From Clostridia bacterium (GTDB lineage: Bacteria > Bacillota_A > Clostridia > Oscillospirales > CAG-272): 7,116 bases of DNA. The translations under genes were made by a program, and so were the position numbers. Under the pieces are notes generated by a model. It did not search any database. It had not been told where the DNA came from and worked only from the letters and a program-made list of their open reading frames with translations. Of the stretch, positions 1 to 7,116 are shown piece after piece (the stretch's first letter is position 1; every line of letters starts with the position of its first letter). The stretch covers positions 1 to 7,116 of the forward strand of contig JAGBGV010000058.1 in the NCBI GenBank assembly GCA_017935805.1, read 5' to 3'.

Positions 1-139
1 CCCAGCGCATAGCGTCGGTGATATTCGATTTACCACTTCCGTTAGGACCTACTATAACGGTAGTACCACTGTTAAATTTGAGGACAGTGCGCTCGGGAAA
101 AGATTTGAAGCCGTGAAGCTCAAGAGATTTTAAGTACAT
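1..139 (-). CDS. smc: Chromosome segregation protein SMC, N-terminal fragment (gene runs off the left edge)
   Basis: This is the first 46 codons of smc; the rest lies outside the window. The translation begins [14 protein letters not shown], the usual SMC opening, and carries an intact Walker A ATP-binding loop, GPNGSGKS, at residues 31-38, followed by [11 protein letters not shown] is a large coiled-coil ATPase that forms a ring with ScpA and ScpB and helps compact and segregate the nucleoid. The ATG at 139 is a confident start because it matches the family N-terminus and has a GGAGG ribosome binding site 10 bases upstream. It lies 30 bases after the stop of the radical SAM gene, with no terminator between, so it is probably in the same transcript. 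Position next to rnc is common in Firmicutes. The coiled coil, hinge and Walker B regions cannot be judged from this window. Confidence 0.95.
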   Translation of the reverse strand, partial: MYLKSLELHGFKSFPERTVLKFNSGTTVIVGPNGSGKSNITDAMRW

Positions 140-149
140 TCCCCTTATT

Positions 150-154
150 CCTCC
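150..154 (-). promoter_or_regulatory. Ribosome binding site of smc
   Basis: On the minus strand this reads GGAGG, 10 bases before the ATG of smc at 139. A second purine run, AAGGGGA, touches the ATG directly and is too close to serve as the main site. The GGAGG supports the chosen start. Confidence 0.7.
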
Positions 155-169
155 AATTACATTCTAATT

Positions 170-1186
170 TTATTCCAATATTATATTATAAAGCTTTTCT
201 TCATCTTTTTCAATGAATTTTATGTTATTAATGTTATATTTCTTTTGAATTCTCAGTAAATTTTTCCGTTTTTGACCTATTGCCATGGAAATATCCCCGA
301 GCGGGACTGATATTTGCAGTTTGTTTGCATCGCGCAAGCCTTTTTTCTCTATCTCTGACGAAATCACACGGTAGTATATCTCACCGTAAACGAGCTCGCC
401 AAGTGAGGGATGATTCGGTCCTGCGAAATATGTTTTATCAGAGTGAAGATTTTCGCTTTCGCACAGCCCTATTCGCAGGCACTCCACATTGCGAGAGACA
501 AATATCTGAAGTACATCGGCACTACGCTCGATTGCTTCCTCAAGCGTAAGTGGTACATATTCACCGCGGACGGTCATGTCATAAAGCTCTGTGTCGCGAA
601 AAACAAGAGTCGGATATATTCTCGTACCTGTCGCGCCTGCTTCACATATCGCACGAGCACATTCTGTCTCATCAGACGGAGTAGCACCGGGCAAGCCGAT
701 CATCATTTGTCCGACAACGTCAAATCCCGCCTCTGTCAGCATCCGAATCGCTTCAAACGAGACCTCAGAGGAGTGACCTCTTTTACAGCAGTTCAACACA
801 TTATCGGAAAAAGACTGTATTCCAAGCTCAACCGCCGATATTGTGTAATGCTTCAAAATATCAATAATTTCCCGGCTTATGTAGTCAGGGCGTGTGGACA
901 TTCTAATTCCTTTGACGTCACCTCGACTGACATAGCCCTCTGCTATATCAAGGAGCGATATCATCAGCTCTCTGTCGATTCCGGTGAATGATCCGCCGAA
1001 AAATGCAATCTCGCAGTCGACATCCTTATCCCGCACAGTTGACAGAACATTTTCAATATCGTCTATTACCGTTTGAAGTGAAAAAGAAGAGACGCCCGAA
1101 ATTGCGCGCTGGTTGCAGAACACACACATATTCGGACATCCAAGGTGCGGTATAAACACCGGTATATTTACATGAGTGCTTTTCAT
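170..1186 (-). CDS. Elp3-like radical SAM protein without an acetyltransferase domain
   Basis: This 338-residue protein belongs to the radical SAM superfamily, which uses a 4Fe-4S cluster to split S-adenosylmethionine into a 5'-deoxyadenosyl radical. The cluster motif is C17-x3-C21-x2-C24 in the context GCPNMCVFCNQ. The SAM-contact motif FFGGSFTGI lies at residues 62-70, STRPD at 97-101, ELGIQS at 120-125 and MMIGLPG at 161-167. The region NHPSLGELVYGE (residues 258-269) resembles the C-terminal extension of the Elp3 radical SAM core. Full Elp3 proteins are over 500 residues and end in a GNAT acetyltransferase domain; here that domain is absent and a short basic tail follows. The gene overlaps rnc by four bases (ATGA), so translation is probably coupled, and a GGTGAG inside rnc, 8 bases upstream, can act as its binding site. 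The family is recognised, but the substrate is unknown to me. The setting beside rnc suggests RNA, which is inference. Confidence 0.9.
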   Translation of the reverse strand: MKSTHVNIPVFIPHLGCPNMCVFCNQRAISGVSSFSLQTVIDDIENVLSTVRDKDVDCEIAFFGGSFTGIDRELMISLLDIAEGYVSRGDVKGIRMSTRPDYISREIIDILKHYTISAVELGIQSFSDNVLNCCKRGHSSEVSFEAIRMLTEAGFDVVGQMMIGLPGATPSDETECARAICEAGATGTRIYPTLVFRDTELYDMTVRGEYVPLTLEEAIERSADVLQIFVSRNVECLRIGLCESENLHSDKTYFAGPNHPSLGELVYGEIYYRVISSEIEKKGLRDANKLQISVPLGDISMAIGQKRKNLLRIQKKYNINNIKFIEKDEEKLYNIILE

Positions 1187-1905
1187 TCCGATAACTCACC
1201 GAACAGTATCAGGGCTTCATGAGCGGCACGCTGTTCAGCTTCACGCTTTGATTTAGCTGATCCGTGACCGATAACATTGCTGTTAAGTCTTGCCTCAACA
1301 ATAAACTTTTTGTTGTGGTCAGGACCCTCTTCGCCAACGAGAACATACTCGAGTATCTCGCCGTTTGCCTGCTGTACGATCTGCTGAAGTGTTGTTTTAT
1401 AGTCAACAAACACTCCGGTTTCAGAAATGTAATTGATCTCAGCCTCTACGTGAGGAATCAGGAAGCGTTCAACAGCGTCAAACTTCTCGCCCGAATCAAG
1501 ATAAACCGCAGCAAGAAGCGCCTCAAAAGCATCGGCAATGATCGATGGACGGTGTCTGCCGTTGTTCATGATCTCACCGTGACCAAGATACATATAGCTG
1601 CCAAGGCTGATCTGATCCGCAAATTTTGCAAGAGCTTTTTCACATACCACAGCCGCGCGGATTTTTGTGAGGTCTCCCTCTTGCTTGTTTCTGTATTTCT
1701 CAAAAATAAAGGAGCTGACTACAATAGATAAAACAGAGTCTCCGAGGAACTCGAGTCTTTCATTGAAAAGAACTCTCTCCCCTTTCGATTTCATTTCATT
1801 AGAATACGAAGAGTGTGTAAGTGCCTCTGTGATGATCTTTTTGTTTGTGAATGTATATCCGATTGCTTTTTCAAGCTCCTCTATCGGTCTTTGTTCAAAA
1901 TCCAT
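1183..1905 (-). CDS. rnc: Ribonuclease III
   Basis: The 240-residue product is a full-length RNase III, the double-strand-specific endoribonuclease that processes rRNA precursors and cuts structured mRNAs and sense/antisense duplexes. The signature NERLEFLGDS is at residues 48-57. By alignment from memory with the E. coli enzyme, the acidic catalytic and metal-binding residues are E49, E52, D56, E76 (in QEGD), D125 and E128 (in IIADAFEAL), so all are present. The second half is a double-stranded RNA-binding domain from about residue 168 (DYKTTLQQ) to the end, with the typical GSAKSKREAEQRAA helix. The ATG at 1905 is preceded by a strong AGAGGAG. Upstream is plsX, 35 bases away; downstream the stop codon overlaps the start of the radical SAM gene. 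Nothing in the protein looks abnormal. Confidence 0.97.
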   Translation of the reverse strand: MDFEQRPIEELEKAIGYTFTNKKIITEALTHSSYSNEMKSKGERVLFNERLEFLGDSVLSIVVSSFIFEKYRNKQEGDLTKIRAAVVCEKALAKFADQISLGSYMYLGHGEIMNNGRHRPSIIADAFEALLAAVYLDSGEKFDAVERFLIPHVEAEINYISETGVFVDYKTTLQQIVQQANGEILEYVLVGEEGPDHNKKFIVEARLNSNVIGHGSAKSKREAEQRAAHEALILFGELSE

Positions 1906-1911
1906 ATTATA

Positions 1912-1918
1912 CTCCTCT
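1912..1918 (-). promoter_or_regulatory. Ribosome binding site of rnc
   Basis: The minus strand reads AGAGGAG here, 6 bases before the ATG of rnc at 1905. It is a near-perfect anti-16S match and fixes the start of the gene. Confidence 0.75.
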
Positions 1919-1940
1919 ACCTGTTTTATGGGTAGGACGT

Positions 1941-2951
1941 TTATTCTTTGGTGTTTTCTGCAGAGATCTGCTCACCCATCGCAAGAGCAATCTCGCTGAT
2001 AACGCCTGTTTTTACAAACTTTGCAGCCTGGTTTATGGCGTTTGTTATTGCCCGTGCGTCAGAGCTGCCGTGAGCCTTGATAACCGGCTTCTGAAGTCCG
2101 AGGAGGGGTGCTCCGCCGTATTCTGATGCATCAAATGTCTTCTTGAACACCTTAAGCTGTTTCTTCATAGCAACAAATGACAACTTGGTCATGGCGTTCT
2201 GCGTAAACATATCCTTGAGCGCAGAGAAAACAAATGAGCCCATTCCCTCAAGCAGCTTTAACGTAACATTTCCCGTGAATCCATCGGTAACAAGCACATC
2301 GCAGGGTCCGAAAGGAAGCTCTTTAGCCTCAATATTTCCTGCAAAGCTGATTTTTTCGTTATCCTTCAGAAGCTTGTATGCATCAATCTGGATCTGTGTG
2401 CCCTTGTGGTCCTCGGTGCCGTTATTGAGAAGTCCAACGGTGGGAGCTTCGATTCCGTGTACATTTTTCATGTAAATTGAACCCATTACAGCCCACTGTG
2501 CCAGATAATTTGATGTAACGTTGACGTTTGCACCGCAGTCCATCATGAGAATTGGATGTTTGAAAGGCAGGATCGTTGCAATTCCCGATCTTTGAACACC
2601 CTTAACAGAGCGAATAATAAGCGATGAGCCGGCATGAAGTGCGCCTGTGTTACCTGCTGATACGAAAGCATCTCCGTCACTCTTGAGCAGGTTGAGACCT
2701 ACAGACATAGAAGAGTCCTTCTTTGAGCGTACAACGCAGATGGGATCATCCTCCATTGTGATGACAGTCTCTGTATGTACTATATCCACCTTTGAGGTTT
2801 TAGCCTCGTTTTCCTTGAGAAGCTCTTCAATTACAGGCTTGTTTCCCACAAGTACGATGTCATGATCAAACTTATTTGTGGCAACAGCAACGCCTTTCAC
2901 TATTTCAGCGGGAGCTTTATCGCCGCCCATTGCATCAATTATTATTCTCAT
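1941..2951 (-). CDS. plsX: Phosphate acyltransferase PlsX
   Basis: The 336-residue product is PlsX, a peripheral membrane enzyme that converts acyl-ACP and phosphate to acyl-phosphate, which PlsY then uses to acylate glycerol-3-phosphate in the first step of phospholipid synthesis. The family motifs are all visible: DAMGGD at residues 6-11, FVSAGNTGAL at 96-105, MDCGANV at 137-143, LLNNGTEDHKG at 174-184, VTDGFTGN at 221-228, EYGGAPLLG at 277-285 and HGSSDA at 294-299. The length fits the family (about 330-350). The ATG at 2951 is chosen because it gives the standard MRIIIDAMGGD N-terminus and has GGAG 6 bases upstream; a TTG at 2963, four codons earlier, would use up that GGAG as coding sequence. 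The gene follows trmFO after 21 bases and precedes rnc by 35. The acpP gene that often follows plsX is missing. Confidence 0.96.
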   Translation of the reverse strand: MRIIIDAMGGDKAPAEIVKGVAVATNKFDHDIVLVGNKPVIEELLKENEAKTSKVDIVHTETVITMEDDPICVVRSKKDSSMSVGLNLLKSDGDAFVSAGNTGALHAGSSLIIRSVKGVQRSGIATILPFKHPILMMDCGANVNVTSNYLAQWAVMGSIYMKNVHGIEAPTVGLLNNGTEDHKGTQIQIDAYKLLKDNEKISFAGNIEAKELPFGPCDVLVTDGFTGNVTLKLLEGMGSFVFSALKDMFTQNAMTKLSFVAMKKQLKVFKKTFDASEYGGAPLLGLQKPVIKAHGSSDARAITNAINQAAKFVKTGVISEIALAMGEQISAENTKE

Positions 2952-2957
2952 CGGTAT

Positions 2958-2961
2958 CTCC
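2958..2961 (-). promoter_or_regulatory. Ribosome binding site of plsX; decides the start
   Basis: The minus strand reads TTGGAGATACCGATG, with GGAG 6 bases before the ATG at 2951. This favours the ATG over the in-frame TTG at 2963, whose own upstream sequence (GATAGAAAATA) has no good binding site. Confidence 0.7.
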
Positions 2962-2972
2962 AATATTTTCTA

Positions 2973-4298
2973 TCACAAATTTCTGATAACTTCTTTGATC
3001 TCTTCTGTTTTTGCAAGTGCACGCACGGCAAATGCTTCGTTTCGAGCACGCTTTCCGCCTTTTACTTTATTGGCAAGAGCGGGCATAACACCGAAATTAG
3101 CGTTCATAGGCTGGAATGTTGTCTTGTCTCCATGGGAGATATAGTAAGCCATCGCACCTGTCATCATCTCTCGCGGGAAGATATACTTCTCCTCACCCTT
3201 TGCGCGAAGTGCGGCATTAATTCCGGCGACAAAACCTGATGCTGCAGATTCAATATATCCTTCAACGCCTGTCATCTGACCTGCAAAGTAAATATTTCCG
3301 TTTTCCCGCATTGAGTAATCAGCGTCAAGAAGATCGGGAGAACACAGGAACGTATTTCTGTGCATTACTCCGTAACGGAGAAATTCTGCATTTTCAAGTC
3401 CCGGGATCATTCTGAACACCCGCTTCTGCTCGCCCCATGTGAGATGCGTCTGGAAGCCGACAAGGTTGTACATGGTTCCCTCTTCATTCTCACGGCGAAG
3501 CTGAACTATTGCGTAATACTCCTCGCCTGTCAGCGGATTCTTGATTCCGACCGGCTTCATAGGGCCAAAACGAAGAGTGTCCTCTCCACGCTTTGCCATA
3601 ACCTCAACAGGCATGCATCCTTCAAATACCTTTAGCTTTGTTCCGGCTTCAAAATCATGGAGCTTTGCTTCCTCCGCATTAATGAGTGCGTCATAAAATG
3701 CCTTATACTCGCTCTCGGTCATCGGGCAGTTGATATAGTCCGGCGTTCCCTTATCGTATCTTGACGCATAGAATGCCTTTGACATATCGATCGTTTCAAA
3801 ATCAACGATGGGAGCAGCTGCATCGTAGAAATACAGGCTCTTTCCGCCAATCATTTCGGCAATCTTTTCAGCAAGTGCATCAGATGTAAGGGGGCCTGTT
3901 GCGACAACGGTGATCTCGTCTGCCGGTATATCTGTCATTTCACGCTCGACTACGGTGATGTTTTCGCATCCGCGGATCTTTTCGGTCACATATTCAGAGA
4001 ACAGGTTTCTGTCAACAGCCAAAGCTCCACCGGCAGCTACTTGTGTATTCTTTGCCGCCTCCATGATTATCGAACCCATGCGGTAAAGCTCCTCTTTGAG
4101 CAGTCCTGAACCGTTGGTAATTTCAGCGGAGCGCAATGAATTGGAGCACACAAGCTCTGCAAAGCCGTTACTGTGGTGTGCTGGAGACTTTTTGTTCTGC
4201 TTCATTTCGTAAAGTGTTACATGGACACCAAGCTTTGCTGCCTGCCATGCTGCTTCACTTCCGGCAAGTCCCGCGCCGTAAACGTTAATATTTGTCAT
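2973..4298 (-). CDS. trmFO: Folate/FAD-dependent tRNA (uracil-54-C5)-methyltransferase TrmFO
   Basis: TrmFO (older name Gid) makes 5-methyluridine at position 54 of the tRNA T-loop, taking the methylene carbon from 5,10-methylenetetrahydrofolate and electrons from FAD. With the ATG at 4298 the product has 441 residues, close to the roughly 435 of B. subtilis. The FAD-binding dinucleotide fold is at the N-terminus, [14 protein letters not shown] at residues 5-18. The cysteines matching the two important ones of B. subtilis (C53, C226) are C51 in [10 protein letters not shown] and C228 in [13 protein letters not shown]. Other family blocks are [46 protein letters not shown] and FQPMNANFG. The start lies one base after the topA stop (TGATATG), pointing to coupled translation, since no clear binding site is seen. 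Alternatives are ATG at 4307 or TTG at 4331, both overlapping topA; 4298 fits the family N-terminus best. Confidence 0.95.
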   Translation of the reverse strand: MTNINVYGAGLAGSEAAWQAAKLGVHVTLYEMKQNKKSPAHHSNGFAELVCSNSLRSAEITNGSGLLKEELYRMGSIIMEAAKNTQVAAGGALAVDRNLFSEYVTEKIRGCENITVVEREMTDIPADEITVVATGPLTSDALAEKIAEMIGGKSLYFYDAAAPIVDFETIDMSKAFYASRYDKGTPDYINCPMTESEYKAFYDALINAEEAKLHDFEAGTKLKVFEGCMPVEVMAKRGEDTLRFGPMKPVGIKNPLTGEEYYAIVQLRRENEEGTMYNLVGFQTHLTWGEQKRVFRMIPGLENAEFLRYGVMHRNTFLCSPDLLDADYSMRENGNIYFAGQMTGVEGYIESAASGFVAGINAALRAKGEEKYIFPREMMTGAMAYYISHGDKTTFQPMNANFGVMPALANKVKGGKRARNEAFAVRALAKTEEIKEVIRNL

Positions 4299-4299
4299 A

Positions 4300-6567
4300 T
4301 CAATCATTATTTGTTGTGTTTTCTTCTGCAATGTCTACTTTATAACCACATTTTTCAGTCTTGCAGACAAGCTGATTCTTACCCTTCTTGCGGAAAAGCA
4401 TACCGCCGCATGTCGGACATTTTTCGTTTGTGGGCATATCCCATGATGAGAATTTACATTCGGGATATTTTGAGCAGCTGTAGAATACTGTTTTATTCTT
4501 GCCGTGCTTTGTAATGACATCTGCACCGCATTCGGGACAGCTTACACCGAGGGGGCGTGTTTTCTGCTTTGTGAACTTACATTCGGGATACTTTGAGCAA
4601 GCATAGAAGCTGCCGTATCTACCTGTACGGAGCACCATATCAGATCCGCACAGCTCGCACTTTTCTGATGTTGTTTCTACCTTCTTGGTGTTAGCCTCAT
4701 CTCCGGGTTTAACAAGCGGCTTTGTGTTCTTGCAAGTTGGATAATTGGGGCAAGCCGCAAATTTACCGAATCTGCCGTTCTTTACGATCATCTTGCTGCC
4801 GCAGTGCTCGCAGATAATGTCAGTTTCTTCGGCAGGAACCTCAATATCATTAGCAGATACAGTTTCAAGGGCTTTATCAAGTTCACGCTTAAAGTCGCCG
4901 TAGAAGTTGTCAAGCACGCTGAGCATAGAGCTGTTGCCGCGCTCGATATCGTCAAGCTGGTCTTCCATAGATGCTGTAAACTTGTAGTCAACGATATCCG
5001 GGAAGTTTTCGCACATAAGCTTTGTGATCACTTCACCGAGAGATGTGGGAACTAGGGACTTTCCGTCGCGCTTTACATATCCTCTTGTGGTGATAATTGT
5101 GATGATAGTCGTGTATGTGCTGGGACGGCCGATTCCCTTTTCCTCGAGGAATTTTACAAGAGAAGCTTCTGTATATCTCTGCGGAGGTGTTGTGAAGTGC
5201 TGATTAGGTGTGATGCTTTCTGAATCGAGAGCCTGATTTTCCTTTATTTCGGGAAGTCTTGTGTTGTTATCTTCCGTTTTTACGTCATCGGTTGACTCTT
5301 CGTATAGAGCCATATAACCCGGGAACTTAACGGTATAGCCGCTTGTTCTAAACAGATATCCGGCGCAGGTCATGTCGATCTGTGTTGTTGAAAGCTCTGC
5401 AGACTCCATCTGGCTTGCTACAAAGCGATCCCAGATGAGCTTGTAAAGCTTATACTGGTCAAGAGTGAGGCTCTTTCTGATGGCAGCAGGCTCGATCATT
5501 TCAACAGAGGGTCTGATTGCCTCGTGTGCGTCCTGCGCGTTTGCCTTTGACTTGTATACACGGGGAGTTTCGGGATAATACTCCTCGCCCATTTTGCTTA
5601 CAATATACTGCTTGGCTGCTGCCTGTGCTTCTTCGGATATGCGAAGAGAGTCAGTTCTCATGTATGTGATAAGACCTTGTACGCCGCCAAATTCAGAGCC
5701 GAGGTTGACACCTTCATACAGTTCCTGCGCCACTCTCATTGTACGCTGTGATTGGAAGTTAAGCTTTCTGGACGCTTCCTGCTGCAGTGTGGATGTTGTG
5801 AAAGGAGGAGCAGGATTTTTGTATTTCTTGCCCGACTTGATTTCGGAAACAACAAACTGCTTGCCGTTTACCGCGTTGTAAACCTTCAGCGCATCTGCTT
5901 CACATTCAAGCTCAACCTTGTTGCCGTCACTTGCAAGACCAAAGAACTTGCTCTCAAATGTCTTGCCGTTTTCAGCCTTTATAACAGCGTCAATAGTCCA
6001 ATATTCCTTCGGAACGAATGCTCTGATCTCGTTCTCACGATCTACGATGATCTTTGTGGCAACAGACTGCACTCTTCCGGCAGAAAGGCCGCTCTTTACA
6101 GTTTTCCAAAGGAACGGGCTAAGCTTATATCCCACGATTCTGTCAAGGATTCGTCTTGCCTGCTGTGCATCAACTACGTTCATATCAATGTCACGCGGAT
6201 GCTTTATCGCTTCCTTAACAACCTTTTTTGTAACTGCATTGAATGTTACTCTTTTAATCTTTTCCTTGGGAATATTCAAAGCATTGACAAGATGCCATGC
6301 AATAGCCTCACCTTCACGGTCAGGGTCAGTTGCAAGGAAAATTTTGTCTGCCTTTTTTACTTCCTTTTTCAGTTCCTTGATAAGGTCTCCCTTACCGCGG
6401 ATATTTATATAATGAGCCGCAAAATCGTTCTCAACATCAATGCCGAGAGTGGATTTGGGAAGGTCTCTGATATGTCCCTTTGAAGCCACAACCTTATAAG
6501 AAGAACCGAGGTAGCTTCTTACTGTGTTGGATTTTGTTGGCGACTCCATTATTACAAGATTTGCCAT
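4300..6567 (-). CDS. topA: DNA topoisomerase I (type IA)
   Basis: The 755-residue protein relaxes negative supercoils by cutting one DNA strand through a tyrosine. The TOPRIM domain is at the N-terminus: E8 in MESPTK and the metal-binding D81-x-D83-x-E85 in [10 protein letters not shown]. The active-site tyrosine is Y302 in LITYMRTDS, with R304 two residues on. Other family blocks are SAGRVQSVA (162-170), AHEAIRPS (347-354) and [11 protein letters not shown] (475-485). The C-terminus carries four Cys4 zinc ribbons, at C586/589/606/612, C637/640/657/663, C677/680/698/704 and C717/720/735/740, which are expected to bind single-stranded DNA. The second and third are close copies. The start has AAGGGG 8 bases upstream and the usual [10 protein letters not shown]-terminus. 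The dprA-topA-trmFO order is widespread in Firmicutes. All key residues are present and the gene looks intact. Confidence 0.98.
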   Translation of the reverse strand: MANLVIMESPTKSNTVRSYLGSSYKVVASKGHIRDLPKSTLGIDVENDFAAHYINIRGKGDLIKELKKEVKKADKIFLATDPDREGEAIAWHLVNALNIPKEKIKRVTFNAVTKKVVKEAIKHPRDIDMNVVDAQQARRILDRIVGYKLSPFLWKTVKSGLSAGRVQSVATKIIVDRENEIRAFVPKEYWTIDAVIKAENGKTFESKFFGLASDGNKVELECEADALKVYNAVNGKQFVVSEIKSGKKYKNPAPPFTTSTLQQEASRKLNFQSQRTMRVAQELYEGVNLGSEFGGVQGLITYMRTDSLRISEEAQAAAKQYIVSKMGEEYYPETPRVYKSKANAQDAHEAIRPSVEMIEPAAIRKSLTLDQYKLYKLIWDRFVASQMESAELSTTQIDMTCAGYLFRTSGYTVKFPGYMALYEESTDDVKTEDNNTRLPEIKENQALDSESITPNQHFTTPPQRYTEASLVKFLEEKGIGRPSTYTTIITIITTRGYVKRDGKSLVPTSLGEVITKLMCENFPDIVDYKFTASMEDQLDDIERGNSSMLSVLDNFYGDFKRELDKALETVSANDIEVPAEETDIICEHCGSKMIVKNGRFGKFAACPNYPTCKNTKPLVKPGDEANTKKVETTSEKCELCGSDMVLRTGRYGSFYACSKYPECKFTKQKTRPLGVSCPECGADVITKHGKNKTVFYSCSKYPECKFSSWDMPTNEKCPTCGGMLFRKKGKNQLVCKTEKCGYKVDIAEENTTNND
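4451..4599 (-). repeat. Imperfect direct repeat inside topA (duplicated zinc ribbon)
   Basis: Bases 4451-4476 and 4574-4599 match at 24 of 26 positions, and the copies are 123 bases (41 codons) apart. Both encode the second half of a zinc ribbon, CSKYPECKF, at residues 657-665 and 698-706. The spacing equals one whole ribbon unit, so this looks like an in-frame tandem duplication of ribbon 2 or 3. It is part of the topA coding region and not a mobile element. Confidence 0.7.
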
Positions 6568-6575
6568 TTGGTTTT

Positions 6576-6581
6576 CCCCTT
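6576..6581 (-). promoter_or_regulatory. Ribosome binding site of topA
   Basis: The minus strand reads AAGGGG, 8 bases before the ATG of topA at 6567. The 44-base gap between dprA and topA holds nothing else I can name: no stem-loop with a T run and no convincing promoter pair. Confidence 0.65.
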
Positions 6582-6611
6582 TATTGCGTGGATTAATGTA
6601 ATAGTCTATGC

Positions 6612-7116
6612 TTAATCGTTGATCGACAGCATAATATCTTCTTCGGAAACGCGCATGAAATAACCGCCGCCTCCGGATTCAACCGCACCTGCCATTTCAA
6701 GCATGGTGAGCGCACTCATTATTTTGCTGATGTCAGTTTCACTATCGACCAGACTGTCAGGCAATGTAGGTACGTTCGGTTTCATCTTATTATATACCTT
6801 GATCTCTCCGCTTTCAAGCATATCAAGCTCTATTTTGTGCGCGGGGATCATTTTTTCTTCAGTTTTTACGACTTTTTCTTTTGTTTTTGCCGGTTTAACT
6901 TGTTTTTTTCCGCCGAACAAGCCGTTTTTTGTCTTTTGCGGCTTTATACTGTCAACAGTCTTCTCTTCAGGAATGACTGTATTTACAACTTCTTTTACCG
7001 AGGTAGAGGGTTCTGCCGGCGCAGATTTTTTCTTTGATTCAGCAAATGCTGCTTTTGCCGCAGGATTGTCCTTAATACGTCCGCCATATGAACCCTTACC
7101 GTAGTAATTCTTACCA
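6612..7116 (-). CDS. dprA: DprA/Smf-type DNA-processing protein, C-terminal part (gene runs off the right edge)
   Basis: The reading frame is open from the right edge to the TAA at 6614-6612, giving 167 visible residues and no start codon in the window. The last 75 or so residues form a small winged-helix domain like the one at the end of DprA: KIELDMLESGEIKVYN, then DISKIMSALTMLEMAGAVES, then a glycine-rich wing, GGGGYFMRV. Before it lies a linker of about 90 residues rich in Lys, Ala, Pro, Val and Glu. DprA loads RecA on incoming single-stranded DNA during transformation, through a Rossmann-like domain that is outside this window. The call rests on the winged helix and on the position just upstream of topA, which is the standard place of dprA in Firmicutes. 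A short 102-residue gene starting at TTG 6920 is unlikely, because the frame continues upstream and no binding site precedes it. Confidence 0.78.
   Translation of the reverse strand, partial: GKNYYGKGSYGGRIKDNPAAKAAFAESKKKSAPAEPSTSVKEVVNTVIPEEKTVDSIKPQKTKNGLFGGKKQVKPAKTKEKVVKTEEKMIPAHKIELDMLESGEIKVYNKMKPNVPTLPDSLVDSETDISKIMSALTMLEMAGAVESGGGGYFMRVSEEDIMLSIND

Noticed and set aside
410..991. A 193-codon open frame on the plus strand
   Set aside because: It is antisense to the radical SAM gene, with no domain and an odd, Cys- and Arg-rich composition.
1917..1935. A small inverted repeat (5-base stem CTACC/GGTAG, 9-base loop) just before the rnc ribosome binding site
   Set aside because: The stem is too short and has no T run, so it is not a terminator; a role in masking the binding site cannot be supported.
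2949..2963. TTG start for plsX giving four extra residues
   Set aside because: The GGAG that serves the ATG at 2951 would be within the coding region, and the family begins at MRIIIDAMGGD.
5752..6483. A 243-codon open frame on the plus strand
   Set aside because: It lies wholly antisense to topA, whose catalytic motifs are intact. The translation shows no recognisable domain and is rich in Leu, Phe, Cys and Ser, as expected of a shadow frame.
6568..6611. Possible terminator or promoter between dprA and topA
   Set aside because: No stem-loop and no recognisable -35/-10 pair at proper spacing; only the topA ribosome binding site is clear.
6612..6920. A separate small gene of 102 codons starting at TTG 6920
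   Set aside because: The same frame stays open to the right edge with matching composition, so this is the end of a larger gene.
6703..7104. A 133-codon plus-strand frame with hydrophobic stretches that could be taken for membrane segments
   Set aside because: It is the reverse of the DprA linker and winged helix; Lys codons (AAA/AAG) read backwards give Phe and Leu, which mimics a membrane protein.

Overview
The window holds seven genes, all on the minus strand, packed with almost no spacing. It reads as a piece of a bacterial housekeeping operon. In the direction of transcription (right to left) the order is dprA (3' part only), topA, trmFO, plsX, rnc, an Elp3-like radical SAM gene, and smc (first 46 codons only). 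Gaps between genes are 44, 1, 21 and 35 bases, then a 4-base ATGA overlap, then 30 bases. No promoter or rho-independent terminator is visible in any gap, so all seven are probably co-transcribed, possibly with internal promoters too weak to recognise by eye. No RNA gene, mobile element, CRISPR array or stretch of more than 300 bases without a gene was found.

The content suggests a Firmicute of the class Clostridia, perhaps from the Ruminococcaceae/Oscillospirales group (inference). The support is a folate-dependent TrmFO, a PlsX-type phospholipid pathway, a radical SAM gene between rnc and smc, strong purine-rich ribosome binding sites (GGAGG, AGAGGAG, AAGGGG), and moderate G+C judged by eye in the gene bodies. 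In Bacillus subtilis, dprA-topA-trmFO lies in one cluster and plsX-(fab genes)-acpP-rnc-smc in another. Here the two halves are fused directly at the trmFO/plsX border.

Region by region: 6612-7116 is the C-terminal part of DprA, with a long basic linker and a winged-helix domain. 4300-6567 is a complete type IA topoisomerase with four C-terminal Cys4 zinc ribbons. 2973-4298 is the tRNA U54 methyltransferase TrmFO. 1941-2951 is the phosphate acyltransferase PlsX. 1183-1905 is RNase III. 170-1186 is a radical SAM protein with an Elp3-type catalytic region but no acetyltransferase domain. 1-139 is the N-terminus of the chromosome condensation ATPase SMC. The genes share no single pathway; they cover DNA uptake and recombination, DNA topology, tRNA modification, membrane lipid synthesis, RNA processing and chromosome segregation, which is typical of growth-linked housekeeping operons.

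I see no clear previously undescribed system. The points most worth a second look are the KH-like, very AT-rich tail of the radical SAM protein, the absence of acpP between plsX and rnc, the joined gene order, and the long low-complexity linker in DprA.
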